Both the position numbers and the translations under genes were made by a program. From the NCBI GenBank assembly GCA_022606135.1, contig JABYQN010000009.1, positions 1,823,001-1,887,000 on the forward strand: 64,000 bases of DNA. The letters are read 5' to 3'. The notes beneath the pieces are model-generated. The model saw only the letters and a program-made list of their open reading frames with translations. It did no database searches and was not told where the DNA came from. This DNA is from Fomes fomentarius. Lineage: Eukaryota; Basidiomycota; Agaricomycetes; Polyporales; Polyporaceae. Position 1 is the first letter of the stretch. Each line of letters begins with the position of its first letter. Of the stretch, positions 10,988-21,924 are shown piece by piece.

Positions 10988-12072
10988 ATGTCAGGATTCA
11001 TGGACGAGATTCGCAAGATCCCACCGGTCACCCGCTTTCTGTGCGGATCCTTGCTCGGCGTGTCGCTTCCTATGATGACGCAGCTCGTATCCGCATATAA
11101 GCTGTTTTTTGTGAAGGAGTTTGTGACACGCCAGTATGAGGTGAGTAAATGACTTGCACCAGCTATGAGGCTGGAGGTGAAGCACGAGACACTGCAATGC
11201 ATTAGCACGCAGAGCTATACGCATGCACCCCGGCGGCGATCTTCATGGAATGGGACGGCTAACGGTCTCTTCCAGATATGGCGAGTGTATACGACCTTCT
11301 TTATTGGAGGTATGCTCTGCGCACTTTGATCTGTGTAGGATTGCCACTGGCGAAAGTACTCATAGAGATGACCCTGAACAGGCAGTGGCATCAATTTCAT
11401 TTTCGACCTCGCCATGTTCTAGTGCGTGTATCTCGTCCCTCAAAGCTTCCCTCTTCCATTGACTTCTTTCTGCTCCTCAGCCGTAACTCGGACGAGCTAG
11501 AATCGAGACACTACGCCGCCCGCTCTTCAGATTACGCATGGCAGCTCGCCTGGGCAGCCATGGGCATTCTCGTATGTCCTTACTCCCGCCCCTTTGCCAA
11601 TGACTCACCGCGACCGTCTTCAATTGCACTTCCCATCCAGGCTCTGAACATCCCCCTCCGCACTTTCATCCACACCCGCGCGCTCCTCATCGCGCTCACC
11701 TACGTCTCGTCCTCGCTCGCGCCCGCAGGCTCGCAGACATCCTTCTGGGGGCTCATCACGCTTCCCGTCAAGTACCTCCCCTACCTCTTCATTGCCATGG
11801 ACTTCCTCACGGGCGGCCCGCAAGCAGCGGCTGTCAGCATCTCCGGCGCCGTCGTCGGCCACCTCTGGTGGTGGGGCGTATGGGAGACGGGGGCTTTGCG
11901 CGAGTGGGGACGCGCGCCGACGTGGCTAAAGAACTTCATGGGAGAGCGCGGAGGTTTGGGAGGGGCGGTGAATATGGGTGGAGGTGTGACTGTTGTCCCG
12001 CCAAGGAGGGTGAGGGAGGAGGATACGACCGCGGGACGCAATTGGGGACCGGGGAGGAGGCTTGGGGAGTGA
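10988..12072 (+). CDS. DER1: Der1/derlin family ER-associated degradation protein
   Basis: Exons 10988-11140, 11276-11309, 11382-11421, 11481-11571, 11641-12072; 249 residues, all phases close. Derlins are rhomboid-like ER membrane proteins that help retrotranslocate misfolded proteins to the cytosol. The N-terminus MDEIRKIPPVTRFLCGS followed by LVSAYKLFFVKEFV, then the WRVYTTFFIGGSGINF segment (residues about 52-67, containing the family WR and GxG hallmarks) are diagnostic. Several hydrophobic segments follow (LALNIPLRTFIHTRALLIALTY and others). The glycine-rich cytosolic tail ends in GRRLGE. Introns are 135, 72, 59 and 69 bases; the first is unusually long for this locus. Convergent with orotate phosphoribosyltransferase downstream. 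Confidence 0.9.
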
Positions 12073-12483
12073 AGGTGTGGACGAGAGTGAGGGTTGGGTT
12101 GGGTTATCATGTCTGTGAGTCGGGTTTTTGTTCTTGCATCCGGCAATGAGCTGACATCGGACTCGTAGTGGTGTCATGTTTCGCCTAGGATTGTGCTGTA
12201 CAACGGAGTAAAATCACATTCAACCCTGAGAAGCGTCGAATCGCAGAAGAACTCATGGGGTGCAGATGCACGGCTATGGATCAGATAGGTGTCTATTATC
12301 CAGTGAGTTCTCTGTCTGCTATGTTCCATTTGACGCTCTTCCGAGGAACTGGTCATATGTATCTATGCTACATTCGTGCGATTTTGCTTCGAGGTCTTGT
12401 TGATACAACAGATGCAGCATCGGTGCAAGAGCTACTTAGCTTGCGGGGAACCGCCGATAACATCGTCTGATCCTCTCCAAACC
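12073..12483. other. Convergent intergenic region, 411 bases
   Basis: The tail-to-tail gap between the derlin and orotate phosphoribosyltransferase genes. It must contain both 3' ends. I see no RNA gene or repeat. Confidence 0.45.
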
Positions 12484-13219
12484 TCATGCAACATCCTTAG
12501 CTCCATACCGCTCCCAATATTGCTTCATCTTCTCAAGTTCCGCACCCCGTCCATGCTCCTGCAGCCAGGTGATGAGATTGTGCATGGTGAGGATTGTCTG
12601 CACGCGCCCCTTGCCTCCCAGCAGCTCCTCGACTTCCGCGATCATGCTCCGCCCCTCCTTCCCCACTTCCTGCCTATCCAGCATCAACACCGCACCAACG
12701 ACCTCTCCACCCCCTCGCCGCACGACGTCAATCGCACCCCGGATCGCAGTGCCGGCCGTCGCGACATCGTCGAGGATCACCACGCGCTTGCCCTTGACTG
12801 AGGAACCTACGAGTACACCGCCCTCTCCGTGGTCCTTCGCCTCCTTGCGGTCGTACGCGAAACCGACATCGATCTGGTGGTCGCGGTGCAAAAGGAGAGC
12901 GGTGCCCGCGGCAAATGGGATGCCTTTGTACGCCGGGCCGAACAGGACGTCGAACTCTGGCAGGCCGCCCTTGAGCGCGGCGGCGATCGTCGATGCGTAT
13001 GCCGAGCAGAGGGTGTTGAGCACAGGTCCAGACGCAAGGAGTCCCGCGTTGAAAAAGTATGGGGACTCGCTGGGCAGATTCGCGAAGGCATGAGGACTTT
13101 TTTGCTTAAGGGTGGGAGTAGACAGACCGTCCTGATTTGAGCGTGAAGGTTCCGAAGAGCAGTGCGCCGGCGGAGAGGCTGTGCTCGATGAGCTCTGTCT
13201 GATACTGTTGGAGAGACAT
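12484..13219 (-). CDS. URA5: Orotate phosphoribosyltransferase
   Basis: Exons on the minus strand 13219-13128 and 13069-12484 with a 58-base intron; 225 residues. It makes orotidine 5'-phosphate from orotate and PRPP, the fifth step of pyrimidine synthesis. MSLQQYQTELIEHSL opens the protein; the intron falls inside the conserved LKSGR/ESPYFFNAG orotate-binding segment. GPAYKGIPFA, FAYDRKEAKDHGEGG (flexible catalytic loop) and VVILDDVATAGTA (PRPP-binding motif, about residues 132-144) are all intact. Length is normal for fungal URA5. It stands alone, beside a foldback element beginning 180 bases upstream of its start codon. Confidence 0.96.
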
Positions 13220-13400
13220 TGTGTTTTGAGTGAGGATGGTCGGGCGGTCAGGATCAAGTCCAAGGAGGCTTGAAGGACTTAGCTCAAGTTTGTCATCACA
13301 TGATTATGATCGCAGTGGCGCTCAAATTCCTGCACGGCAGCATTAGGCGCCAGAAATCTTGTTATATCTCCGTCAAATCTGCGTGTTTTTCCATGGACAT

Positions 13401-14110
13401 TAAGTCAGGTAATACCCTCACTGGGTAAGTGCAGCATTCTCTACAGAAATACACACAGGAGAGTCTGGCTCCATATAATCATGACATCTTATTGAGATGT
13501 GCTAGGAGCCTTCGATAACCAAATTTGGAGAGCAGAGCATAGGTTCTGGCTTTAATAATCAAGTAAGAGTGAAATGAGCCTCTTACTTCTATAATGTTTT
13601 TTCCATTCCATCAAGATGATGTGATGACTGCATGATATACCTTGTTTTGACTCTGTAAAGAGTGTACACTAAGGATTAGGATGGACTCTGTCCTACAGGA
13701 AACCAGCAAAACTTCATGATAACTCACAACATACACCCATTGAGGCAGCAGTTACAGAGAGTATGCTCTTCCTTTCCTCTCCTAGCTGACTTCTTGCCTA
13801 TTTGTTTCCTATAGGGCAGAGTCCATCCTAATCTTATCTTATTGTACACTCTTTACAGAGTCAAAACAAGGTATATCATGCAGTCATCACATCATCTTGA
13901 TGGAATGGAAAAAACATTATAGAAGTAAGAGGCTCATTTCACTCTTACTTGATTATTAAAGCCAGAACCTATGCTCTGCTCTCCAAATTTGGTTATCGAA
14001 GGCTCCTAGCACATCTCAATAAGATGTCATGATTATATGGAGCCAGACTCTCCTGTGTGTATTTCTGTAGAGAATGCTGCACTTACCCAGTGAGGGTATT
14101 ACCTGACTTA
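13401..14110. mobile_element. 710 bp foldback / MITE-like palindromic element
   Basis: The left arm (13401-13703) is a nearly perfect reverse complement of the right arm (13804-14110), around a 100-base spacer. The outer ~270 bases match almost base for base from TAAGTCAGGTAATACCC at the left to GGGTATTACCTGACTTA at the right; the inner ends differ by a small indel and a few substitutions. TA lies at each outer boundary, so a TA target duplication with termini AGTCAGG...CCTGACT fits a Tc1/mariner-type non-autonomous element. It encodes no protein. It sits between the URA5 start and a tRNA gene. Confidence 0.85.
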
Positions 14111-14273
14111 CTTCAATATCCCAGCATCCAATTGCTTGCATGAATCGATTCATACACTAGTAGCAAAACTTATCTCAGACTCTATAGGGGTTCAGCATCA
14201 TCTATCTTACGGAATCTGACGTATGGAATTATCAATGACCACTTGACAACGACAGCATTGAGTTATTGATCAT

Positions 14274-14376
14274 GGCCGCCTGGCGTAATGGAAGCGCGTC
14301 TGACTACGAAGGATCAAATCTGCATGTTGTGTCCCGACAAATCAGGAGGTTGCAGGTTCGACCCCTGCGGTGGTCA
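14274..14376 (+). tRNA. tRNA-Arg (anticodon ACG) with 31-base intron
   Basis: Acceptor stem GGCCGCC pairs with GGTGGTC (14369-14375) plus discriminator A. The D stem is GCG/CGC and the anticodon stem TCTGA pairs with TCAGG. The loop holds ACG at 14306-14308. The T arm is GCAGG-TTCGACC-CCTGC. An intron at 14310-14340 lies at the canonical site one base 3' of the anticodon. A T run (14377-14381) follows as Pol III terminator. A34 would be edited to inosine to read CGU/CGC/CGA. Confidence 0.93.
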
Positions 14377-14960
14377 TTTTTGACCGATCGCAACTCCACG
14401 AAGGTCCTGAAGGACTATCGTTACTTAGGTGGGCTCATTGCAGTCGCACTGTGACCTCACGAGAGCGTGAGTGTCGACGTTGAAACATAGAAGAGGTTCA
14501 CATGAGCGTCTAGACCCAATGATTCCGTAATTGGATCCTGTCACGGCTTGAGGTTCGACAAGCTCCATGACTGCTGTACCTCCACTACTACATTCATCCT
14601 CCAGAACCTCGTAACTCTTGTAAGCTTGGCCCCAGTCATCACTTAACCATTCTGTAAAGGACGGATTTGAACCCACTGCCGTTGTCACAAACTCCTAGTA
14701 CTACGGTAGTAACCTTCCTCGAGGCACCCCGCCACATGCGTAGTACACTGTTTCAGCATTCTTGATTCCAACATCTTGAACGAATTCGCAGGAATATGAG
14801 TGACGCTCTTGTCCCTTTGATCTTTTCACAATAGAGCAGTGAGTCTCGGTTAGCTACTCTTCAACTTGAAGCTGACCCCTTATTAAACGGTACTGCTACT
14901 ATCACATCTCAGGGAGCACTCTACTCGCCGCTTCTACAGCTAGGAACGACGATATCTACT
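14377..14960. other. Intergenic, 584 bases
   Basis: Begins with the Pol III terminator of tRNA-Arg and ends with the promoter of the potassium channel gene. No second RNA gene or coding signal found. Confidence 0.45.
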
Positions 14961-17900
14961 ATGGGTCTCTTCTCTCTTGCTGTGCCCGCTTTACTCCTCG
15001 GCCATGCTGTACGGAGCAAGCCTTCCGACCCGGAGAAGGCTGTAAGCGCAAAATCCGTAACCCCAAGACGAAATGAACCCACAGAACACAACGACGATTC
15101 TGACACCGACAACAATGGCTCTTCTCAGGAATTTCTGCCTATGGACCCGCCACGCCGACGTGTACGTAGTGTCCGTTCACGCGCCACGTTCTCCCAGCCG
15201 TTGCACGTCAACACGTCTACCGAGGACCTTGGCATAGCTGCTCCTACGCTGTATTCTAGGGTCAAGGCGTATATTTGGCCTCCTCACGAACAGTCTGCTG
15301 AATATGATATCCTGGTTCCTAACTACCGCTGGACACCAATCGTGTCAGGAATCATCATCCCGTTTTCTATACTCTTGGAAATCCCAGGCCTCACGGAGCG
15401 TTGGTATATCCGGACGGAAGGCTTCCAGACGGTCGAGACGAAACCGAACTCTGTCATCCTCGACGTCGCACTTGGCTTCTCCATACTCTGTGCTCTCATA
15501 GCCAATGTCGGTCTCGTTCTCCGCTTCCTTGAGAAGCGAGTTCAGACTGTGACCTTGCTTTGCATCGTATTCCTGACCATTCATGGTGGGTCCCAATGAC
15601 TCGTGCATGTACCCCATACGTCCGCTGACACCCCTTCAGATATAATCAATATTGTCGTTGTTACCGTCTTCGGTGTTGAGCATCGCTTTGACGACGGTTT
15701 TACATACGGCGAAGCTTTCTGGATGACACTCTGCTCTACCATCGCGTCTACCATAACAAACGTCAGCCTAATAGTGGACTTCATCCGCACCCCTGACTTC
15801 GCCCAGCGCGGTAAGTCGCAGTCCTCTCTGCCCGACCCAGTACCCTGAAGACTTCATACTAGGGAGCGGGCTCACCCGGAGGCAACGTGCACTCATGATC
15901 ATCGTCATCGTCCTACTCGTCTACATCGCCTTCGGGGCGCTCATCAACTCCCTCCTGCTGCACCTCACCTTCATCGACGGCCTCTACTTCACCGTCGTCT
16001 CCATCGAGACGATCGGCTTTGGCGACATCGTCCCCAAGTCCACTGGCGCGCGGGTATGGACATGCGTCTACGTCGTCCTCGGCGTCATCAACATCGGCGT
16101 GGTCATCGCGATGTGCCGCGAGACGATCCTCGAAGGTCTCGAAATTGGATACCGCCGCCGTATGCGCAACATGCGCGAGCGCAGGCGCGACGCCCGCAGG
16201 TTTCGGAGATGGGAGGCTCGCTGGCAGCGTGCCGTGGAGTTCCGCCTCCGCGAGGCCAACCAACCGATTTGGGTCTCCAATGGACGGCATTCGCACTTGG
16301 ACATAGGGGACAGATTTGGTGGTTCAAGGCTCCTGCCGGGCATCAGGGTGCCGTTCTTTGAGCGCGTCGGGAAGAGCCTGAAGCGCACTGCGACGATGTC
16401 CTCGGTGGACACCGTGTTTGTGTTTGGGGGACATCGGAACCAGCACCTCAACGTGGACGCACTCACCACCGCGCAGCTCGAGGAGGCTGCACTCGAGGCT
16501 GGCGTACCGCTCGAGATGTTCTTGGATATGGGCAACCGACGACGTGGTAAGGATGAACACGACGATGGCCACGATGGCGTTCGTGAGGTCGGCAGCCTCC
16601 CTGTGCACGCGCAGGCAAACAAAGGTGTCACCCCTGCCCTCGCCCAAACTCACGCCGCCCATGCGCTCCACGAGAACATATCGAGCGGTTGGCCGTCCCA
16701 TCCACAGACCCCGACGCATGCGCAGGTGGGGCGGATTTCTGCAATACTGACCAAGTTCGCTGTTGCCGTCGCTGGGGCACATGCTCACGCACCAGGTGCG
16801 CAACGTCTCCCGCAGGCTGAGAGCGCGAATCCGAGGGATGCCAGAAACCCAAACGATACTTCTGAGACGAACGAAGAGAGCGAGGAGGGTCATCCTGAGG
16901 CTGGACAAGAGCGCAAGGGCTCGATGAAGCACCCCACTGCGAGATGGTTGAAAGACTTCTCCCGCGGAGCGAACCAGCGGTCGCCGTGGACGTACGAGAA
17001 GTTCATGGCGGACATGGAGGCAGAGGAGAAGAAGGCGTACTACGTGAAGGTGGGCCGTCCCATCGATGCCACCCGCCATCACTGTCAATCTCATCGGATT
17101 CTCTGTCTGTCCTAGTTGACGATTGTATGGATGCTCTTCTTCGTCTTTTGGACAGTGAGTGTAGTGTCATATCTCCGGTCACGTTTGGCCATTTCGAGTA
17201 GGATGACATGATTTCTAATATAGGTCGGCTCTGCGATTTTTGCTGCGACCGAAGGATGGCCGTATGGGAGTGCGATGTACTTCTGTGAGTCATCTTGACC
17301 TACTATGCGCATTTATATCGTACACTACACTCATACCCACCACCCGCACACGCCCTTAGGCTTCCTGGCCTTCAGTACGACAGGCTTCGGCGACTTCTCG
17401 CCCCAGACACCAGCCGGGCGGTCCGTGTTCGTCGTCTGGGCTCTCTTCGGCGTCGGCACTCTAACCATCGTCGTCTCCGGTACAATTCCTCTCCAATGTT
17501 TTTCTTCGCACCTCTGTCCCGCAATTGACTGTTTTCTTCTTCTTTCGTCACGCATCAGTTCTACAAGAAGCTGGCTCCTCGCGGTACAAGAGCGCCCTCC
17601 ACTCGCACGTGTTCGACAAGGCGGTCAAGAAGTACCGCAAGAAGCAGCTGCAGAAAGGCAAGACGCGGCCGCGCCCACTGGTCGACGGTCCCTTCGAGAG
17701 GAAGAACCGCTCCAACGATGAGCGGGAGGGGATCGAGGACGAGGATGGTTCTGGGAGCGGAAGCGGTCACCAACACCCTAGAGAAGAGTCGACATCCGAT
17801 CCTCACCACGGTTCCAACGTCAAGTCGACTGCAGAGCGGCACCAGGAAGCACAGGACGTCGCGCGGAAGGCCCTCGAGGCGCTTCCTGCGGAAATCGTAC

Positions 17901-18803
17901 AGACTTCGCGGGCGTTCCACAGTCATATGCAGTTCTTCCTGTCCGGTCGTACGCCGGCGGACGGGGATCCAGATGCGGTTGGCGACTCGCAAGGGGACTC
18001 GGAGGGCGCGGGTGATAACGGTGGTGCCGGTACTAACCTGAACATCCCGCCGGACATGCGGACGTTGCTGGACGAGCTTGCAGAGATGGAGGGGATCAAC
18101 GAGCGGGTGAAGCGCGAGATACTGCAGGACGCCGATGCGAGGAAGGTGCGTCGTATCGTAACTTGTCCCGCTACTGCTTCCCCCTGGCTCATATTCATAT
18201 ATGCGCTCTTCGTCTCGTCTAATCGTGCAAAGACGTTGTTCATGCTGAGTCTCGAACGTACGTCGTCGTTCACCTCCTTATCTCCCCCCGCCGCCGCTGC
18301 TCCCGGACAGCGAAGCCTAACTTCTCATCCGCTCACATAATACAGGGTCTCTGAAACACCTTGTGATCTCTGCAGAGAGCGCACTCTCCGCGCTCGCAGA
18401 CAGAGACGCACTCGCGACCATCACAGCCCTACAGCACCCGGGCTCTAGCACCCCTTCCCTCAGGCTCGCAGACACCCCAGACGACGAAGGTGTCGGACCT
18501 CATGAGGAGGCAATGGGAATGCGGGAACATCTACACGCTCGTTCAGAACCAGCATTGCCGAGTGCACATCCGACTCCGAGCCGACCCACGCGGCGGGTTA
18601 AGTATACGCTTGAAGGCACCGTGACTCGCCTGCTGGCAAAGCAAGGCCAAGGGGATCCCGAGCGAGAGTCCCTCGATATCCAAGAAGTACCTCGGGACGA
18701 GAGTTCGCCTCCCCAACTCGACTCCCCTCGCAGCTACGCCGAAGGACATGGCGTTTCCTCTTCGTCTTCATGCGCGGGCAGCGGAAGCCTGCTCGCACGA
18801 TAA
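14961..18803 (+). CDS. TOK1: TOK1-type two-pore outward-rectifier K+ channel
   Basis: Nine exons: 14961-15585, 15640-15810, 15863-17049, 17116-17154, 17224-17284, 17360-17479, 17559-18145, 18233-18257, 18346-18803; 1090 residues with every phase matching, including a 25-base exon. TOK channels are plasma-membrane K+ channels with eight transmembrane segments and two pore domains in one chain. Pore 1 reads SIETIGFGDIVP (filter about 315-320) and pore 2 AFSTTGFGDFSP (filter about 701-706). Hydrophobic helices lie at GIIIPFSILLEIPG, IINIVVVTVFGV, ALMIIVIVLLVYIAFGAL and TIVWMLFFVFWTV. Between the pores a cytosolic insert of roughly 300 residues, rich in R, H and A, is much longer than in the budding-yeast protein as I know it. 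The C-terminal tail is long, acidic and serine-rich. Start chosen because an N-terminal cytosolic region then precedes the first helix. Confidence 0.93.
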
Positions 18804-19149
18804 TTCTGTCCGCTTTGTGCACCTCCTCGTATACGTATACGCACTCGTACGCTGCACTAGTTCTCGATCGCTATGCTATTGGACGTTAGATTACGACGCC
18901 TCTCAGGACCTGCAATGTACTTCTAACGCATACAAACCAACAAGGATCTCGATATACAATGTAACTACTAGGATACACGATGGGCTGTCCGCGACGGATA
19001 AGCGCTATATGGTACAAATCATAGGATGTCATAGTATTATCATAATTGGCATATCATATAGTCTTCGTAAATCAAACCGGTTCTGATGCTGAGGCCGGTC
19101 GCCCGTCTCAAGATCGTCGTCTGTATGTATGTGCGAGCTCGGAATGCCA
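18804..19149. other. Convergent intergenic region, 346 bases
   Basis: Gap between the 3' ends of the K+ channel and the F-box-like gene. AT-richer than the flanking exons; no RNA gene or repeat seen. Confidence 0.45.
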
Positions 19150-21304
19150 TCAAGTGACAAGCGGCATCGCCATGTAGTCGCACTGGTGCGTATCCGCGAT
19201 CTGCATTCCCAACCCAATCCATCAGCACAAGCAACAAGACGTACCGAACAAATCAATAAAACAAACAAAAACAGAACAACGCACCTTCAACACGAACCCG
19301 TTCTCATACAGCGCCGCGCCCACCAGTCGCGCAGGCAAGTTCTCCAGCTGCCGCCACCTCAGTCTACAGGGGATCTCCGTCCGCACCATCCTATCCTCCG
19401 GCTCGAACCAGCGCGAAAAGTCCTCCGTCACCGGCGCCCCATATGTCTCCTCCACCCACCCTCCCGCTCCCGCGCCCTCTCTACCTGTACCCGTGCCAGT
19501 GCCGAGCCCCGTCCCTACGATCCTCGTCTTCCTGATCTCCCCATGCCCTACACCGCTCGTAACATCTTTCCCCGATGAGGAGGCGGGAACGGGACAGTCG
19601 AAGTCGAGCACCGCGATGGTCGGCACGCCGTGGTCGTGATACGGGATCAGCGCGCGGCTGCCAAAAGTCGAGGGCGCCTCCCAGAGGCACGTCTCCGGCA
19701 TCTCGAAGAAGCGGCTGTGCGCGGGGCCCCATTCGTCCCAGGCGAAGGCGAAGCGCTGGAAGGACTGGTCGTGTGCGTGCTCGTCATCCTCAGACCCGTC
19801 TTCGTCTTCTGAATCAGAAGAGTCGGAGGTGGTGGAAGAGGTGGTGGAATGGGAGGAAGAAGCGCGGGAAGGTGAGGAGGGTGAGGAAGAAGGAGAGGAA
19901 GGAGAGGAAGCGCGAGAATAAGCAGAGTGGTCGGCCTGCAGGACCTCGAGGAGCGAAGCCACGCGGATGACCAGCAGCACAGAAGACTTTGGCTGGAAAT
20001 TCTGCGGATCGTGCCAACCATTCCCTGGGTCGTCCTCACCGCCCGACAGCGGCGGCCGACTCCGCACCATGTTCACGACCACGATCTCTGATTTGGGATC
20101 GCAAACAAAGCCCCGCCCGGGCTCGGACTGGGCGTACGGCTGGGAGACGGTCGTCCAGACCTGGAGCGCATCCTGCTGGAAGCGGGGGAACTCGAGCGTG
20201 TTGGTGCGGAGTTGCCCGTCGGGGCTGAAGGTGTGTGTTTGGAGACACTCGTCGTGCGCGATGAGGACCGTGCGCTGCCCGAGGAAGGATATGACGTCAC
20301 CCCAGGCGTGGTAGCCGGATTCAATCTGGTGGGTGCGCGGGTATGGGCAATTGTGTGGTAGTGGTTCGTGGTTAGCAGGGGGAACGGGGAGTTAAAGGAA
20401 GGAAGGAAGGAAGGAGGGGAGAGAGACTTACGAAGAGAAGGTCTCCAGTTGTCCAATCCCAGATGTGGAGCGTCCGTTCGCCGTCGTTATCATCCGAGCG
20501 GGCGAGGATGGCACACAAGTTCTCATGGACGCGAAAACTGCTGAGCTCGGCTATCCCTTCGTCGCTCTTGTCTAGCATTGCTTGCGCGGCACGCGGATGC
20601 TGCAAGCCAGTCGACAGCGATCGCACGTGTATGTCCCTATATGCGGCATAAAATCAGCGCATACATCCAGGACTTGGTTACGGAGTTGTACACACGGATG
20701 GCGCCCGTCTTGACTATCGGACATGAGGATCAAGAGGTCTTGAGAAGGGTCAAATCGATAGGCGATATAGCTGGGGAGCAGCGATGGCCTGAGTTGTCCA
20801 GCGACGTGCCAAGCGTGGTCTGTGCGAAGGACGTTTGGGATGGATAGTGCAGGGGTCCTGACGAACAAGAGCCCCAGATCGACATCGACTATGGATAGCC
20901 AACCACTTGGAAGAAAGAGGGGGCGGGCATGGAGTGTATGTGGCTTGAAAGTGGGTAGATTGCAACCTTGCCTCTCTCGAACGGGGCGGACATGGTGTGC
21001 CAGGCGCGGCTGTAGCGACGGAGCATGTTGAGACGTACTCTGAGTGGAATGGTGGAGTCCTTGCCGTCGACCATGGCGCACTCTGCCAACCTGCGTCCAT
21101 ATCGTCCGAGCATGGACTCGACGATGTCTCGGACACGGCGGCAGAGCTGGAGATCGAGTGAGACTGGTTAGGAAGCGGCGAAAGGAGAAGACTGACCTGT
21201 TTGCATCGGACGAGGTGTTGGACGTCGAGCTGTTCGAGGACGAGCTCCCAGAGCTCTGTGGGGAGGCGGTCTGCGTGGCCGTGTCCTGCGAAGGGCGAGT
21301 CCAT
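19150..21304 (-). CDS. F-box-like protein
   Basis: Model on the minus strand: 21304-21197, 21146-20992, 20905-20696, 20636-20432, 20325-19285, 19200-19150; 589 residues in phase. The N-terminus ADRLPTELWELVLEQLDVQHLVRCKQ is an F-box, the Skp1-binding module of SCF ubiquitin ligases. The next exon (LCRRVRDIVESMLGR, then RVRLNMLRRYSRAW) and later FDPSQDLLILMSDSQ followed by DIHVRSLSTGLQHP follow the pattern of a large basidiomycete F-box family whose C-terminal half is a degenerate beta-propeller-like region. A serine/glutamate-rich stretch (about 19790-19920) is low complexity. The third intron (20991-20906) needs a weak GTCCGC donor; it is the only uncertain junction. Substrate unknown. A TATATA box lies at 21365-21370, 60 bases upstream. 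Confidence 0.8.
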
Positions 21305-21924
21305 GGCGTTCAGAACGAGCGACGGCTGCCGAAAAGGGTCATAGCAAGCCCTCCGACGCCCGGTATATATCCCTCGGTCACAGAAGCCCATCACCGTTCT
21401 CGTGGTCGCCGTCGTCCAATCGTGCTCAACGCTGCGTCAATGTGACTGTGCTGTCAAGGAAAATCGCCAAAATGGCCCATGCGTCCTCGCCCAATGTGCA
21501 GCTTTATACCCAGCCACCATTGCAACGGCCACCGCGCTTACCGACGGGCCACAACCACGACCACAATAAGCATCAGTCAATCCGCGCGGCCTGCAGTCAA
21601 ATAGCAATGCGGGTTGCCCCCGCTTACCGCATAAGAGATAAAAGAAAGAGCGCGATGGTCCCGCGCATTTGGCCAGGTTGTCAACGTCAACGCACAAGCA
21701 ACCGCCCGACTTTCGATTGTCCGTCCACAATCGTGGCGGTGCTGTCCACGACACCCCGCACTCGGTCCGCTCTCCGGGCCGGCGCTCACAGTTCTATATA
21801 CGAGCACGATGGGGCAGACATTCGAGGCCTTGTTGGGATGCCATCTTCCGCTCAATCACCACCCTCTGTCTCTGCTCCTGCACAGCGTCTCGGTTCCACA
21901 GCATCCCACCTCTCTCACCCGAAT
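21305..21924. promoter_or_regulatory. Divergent promoter region
   Basis: 620 bases between the F-box gene (minus) and the dehydrogenase gene (plus). TATATA at 21365-21370 is suitably placed for the F-box gene, and TATATA at 21795-21800 lies 125 bases before the dehydrogenase start. No coding signal of its own. Confidence 0.5.

Noticed and set aside
20395..20416. GGAA tandem repeat as a possible ETS-like site array
   Set aside because: It is a simple microsatellite inside an F-box gene intron; no functional context.
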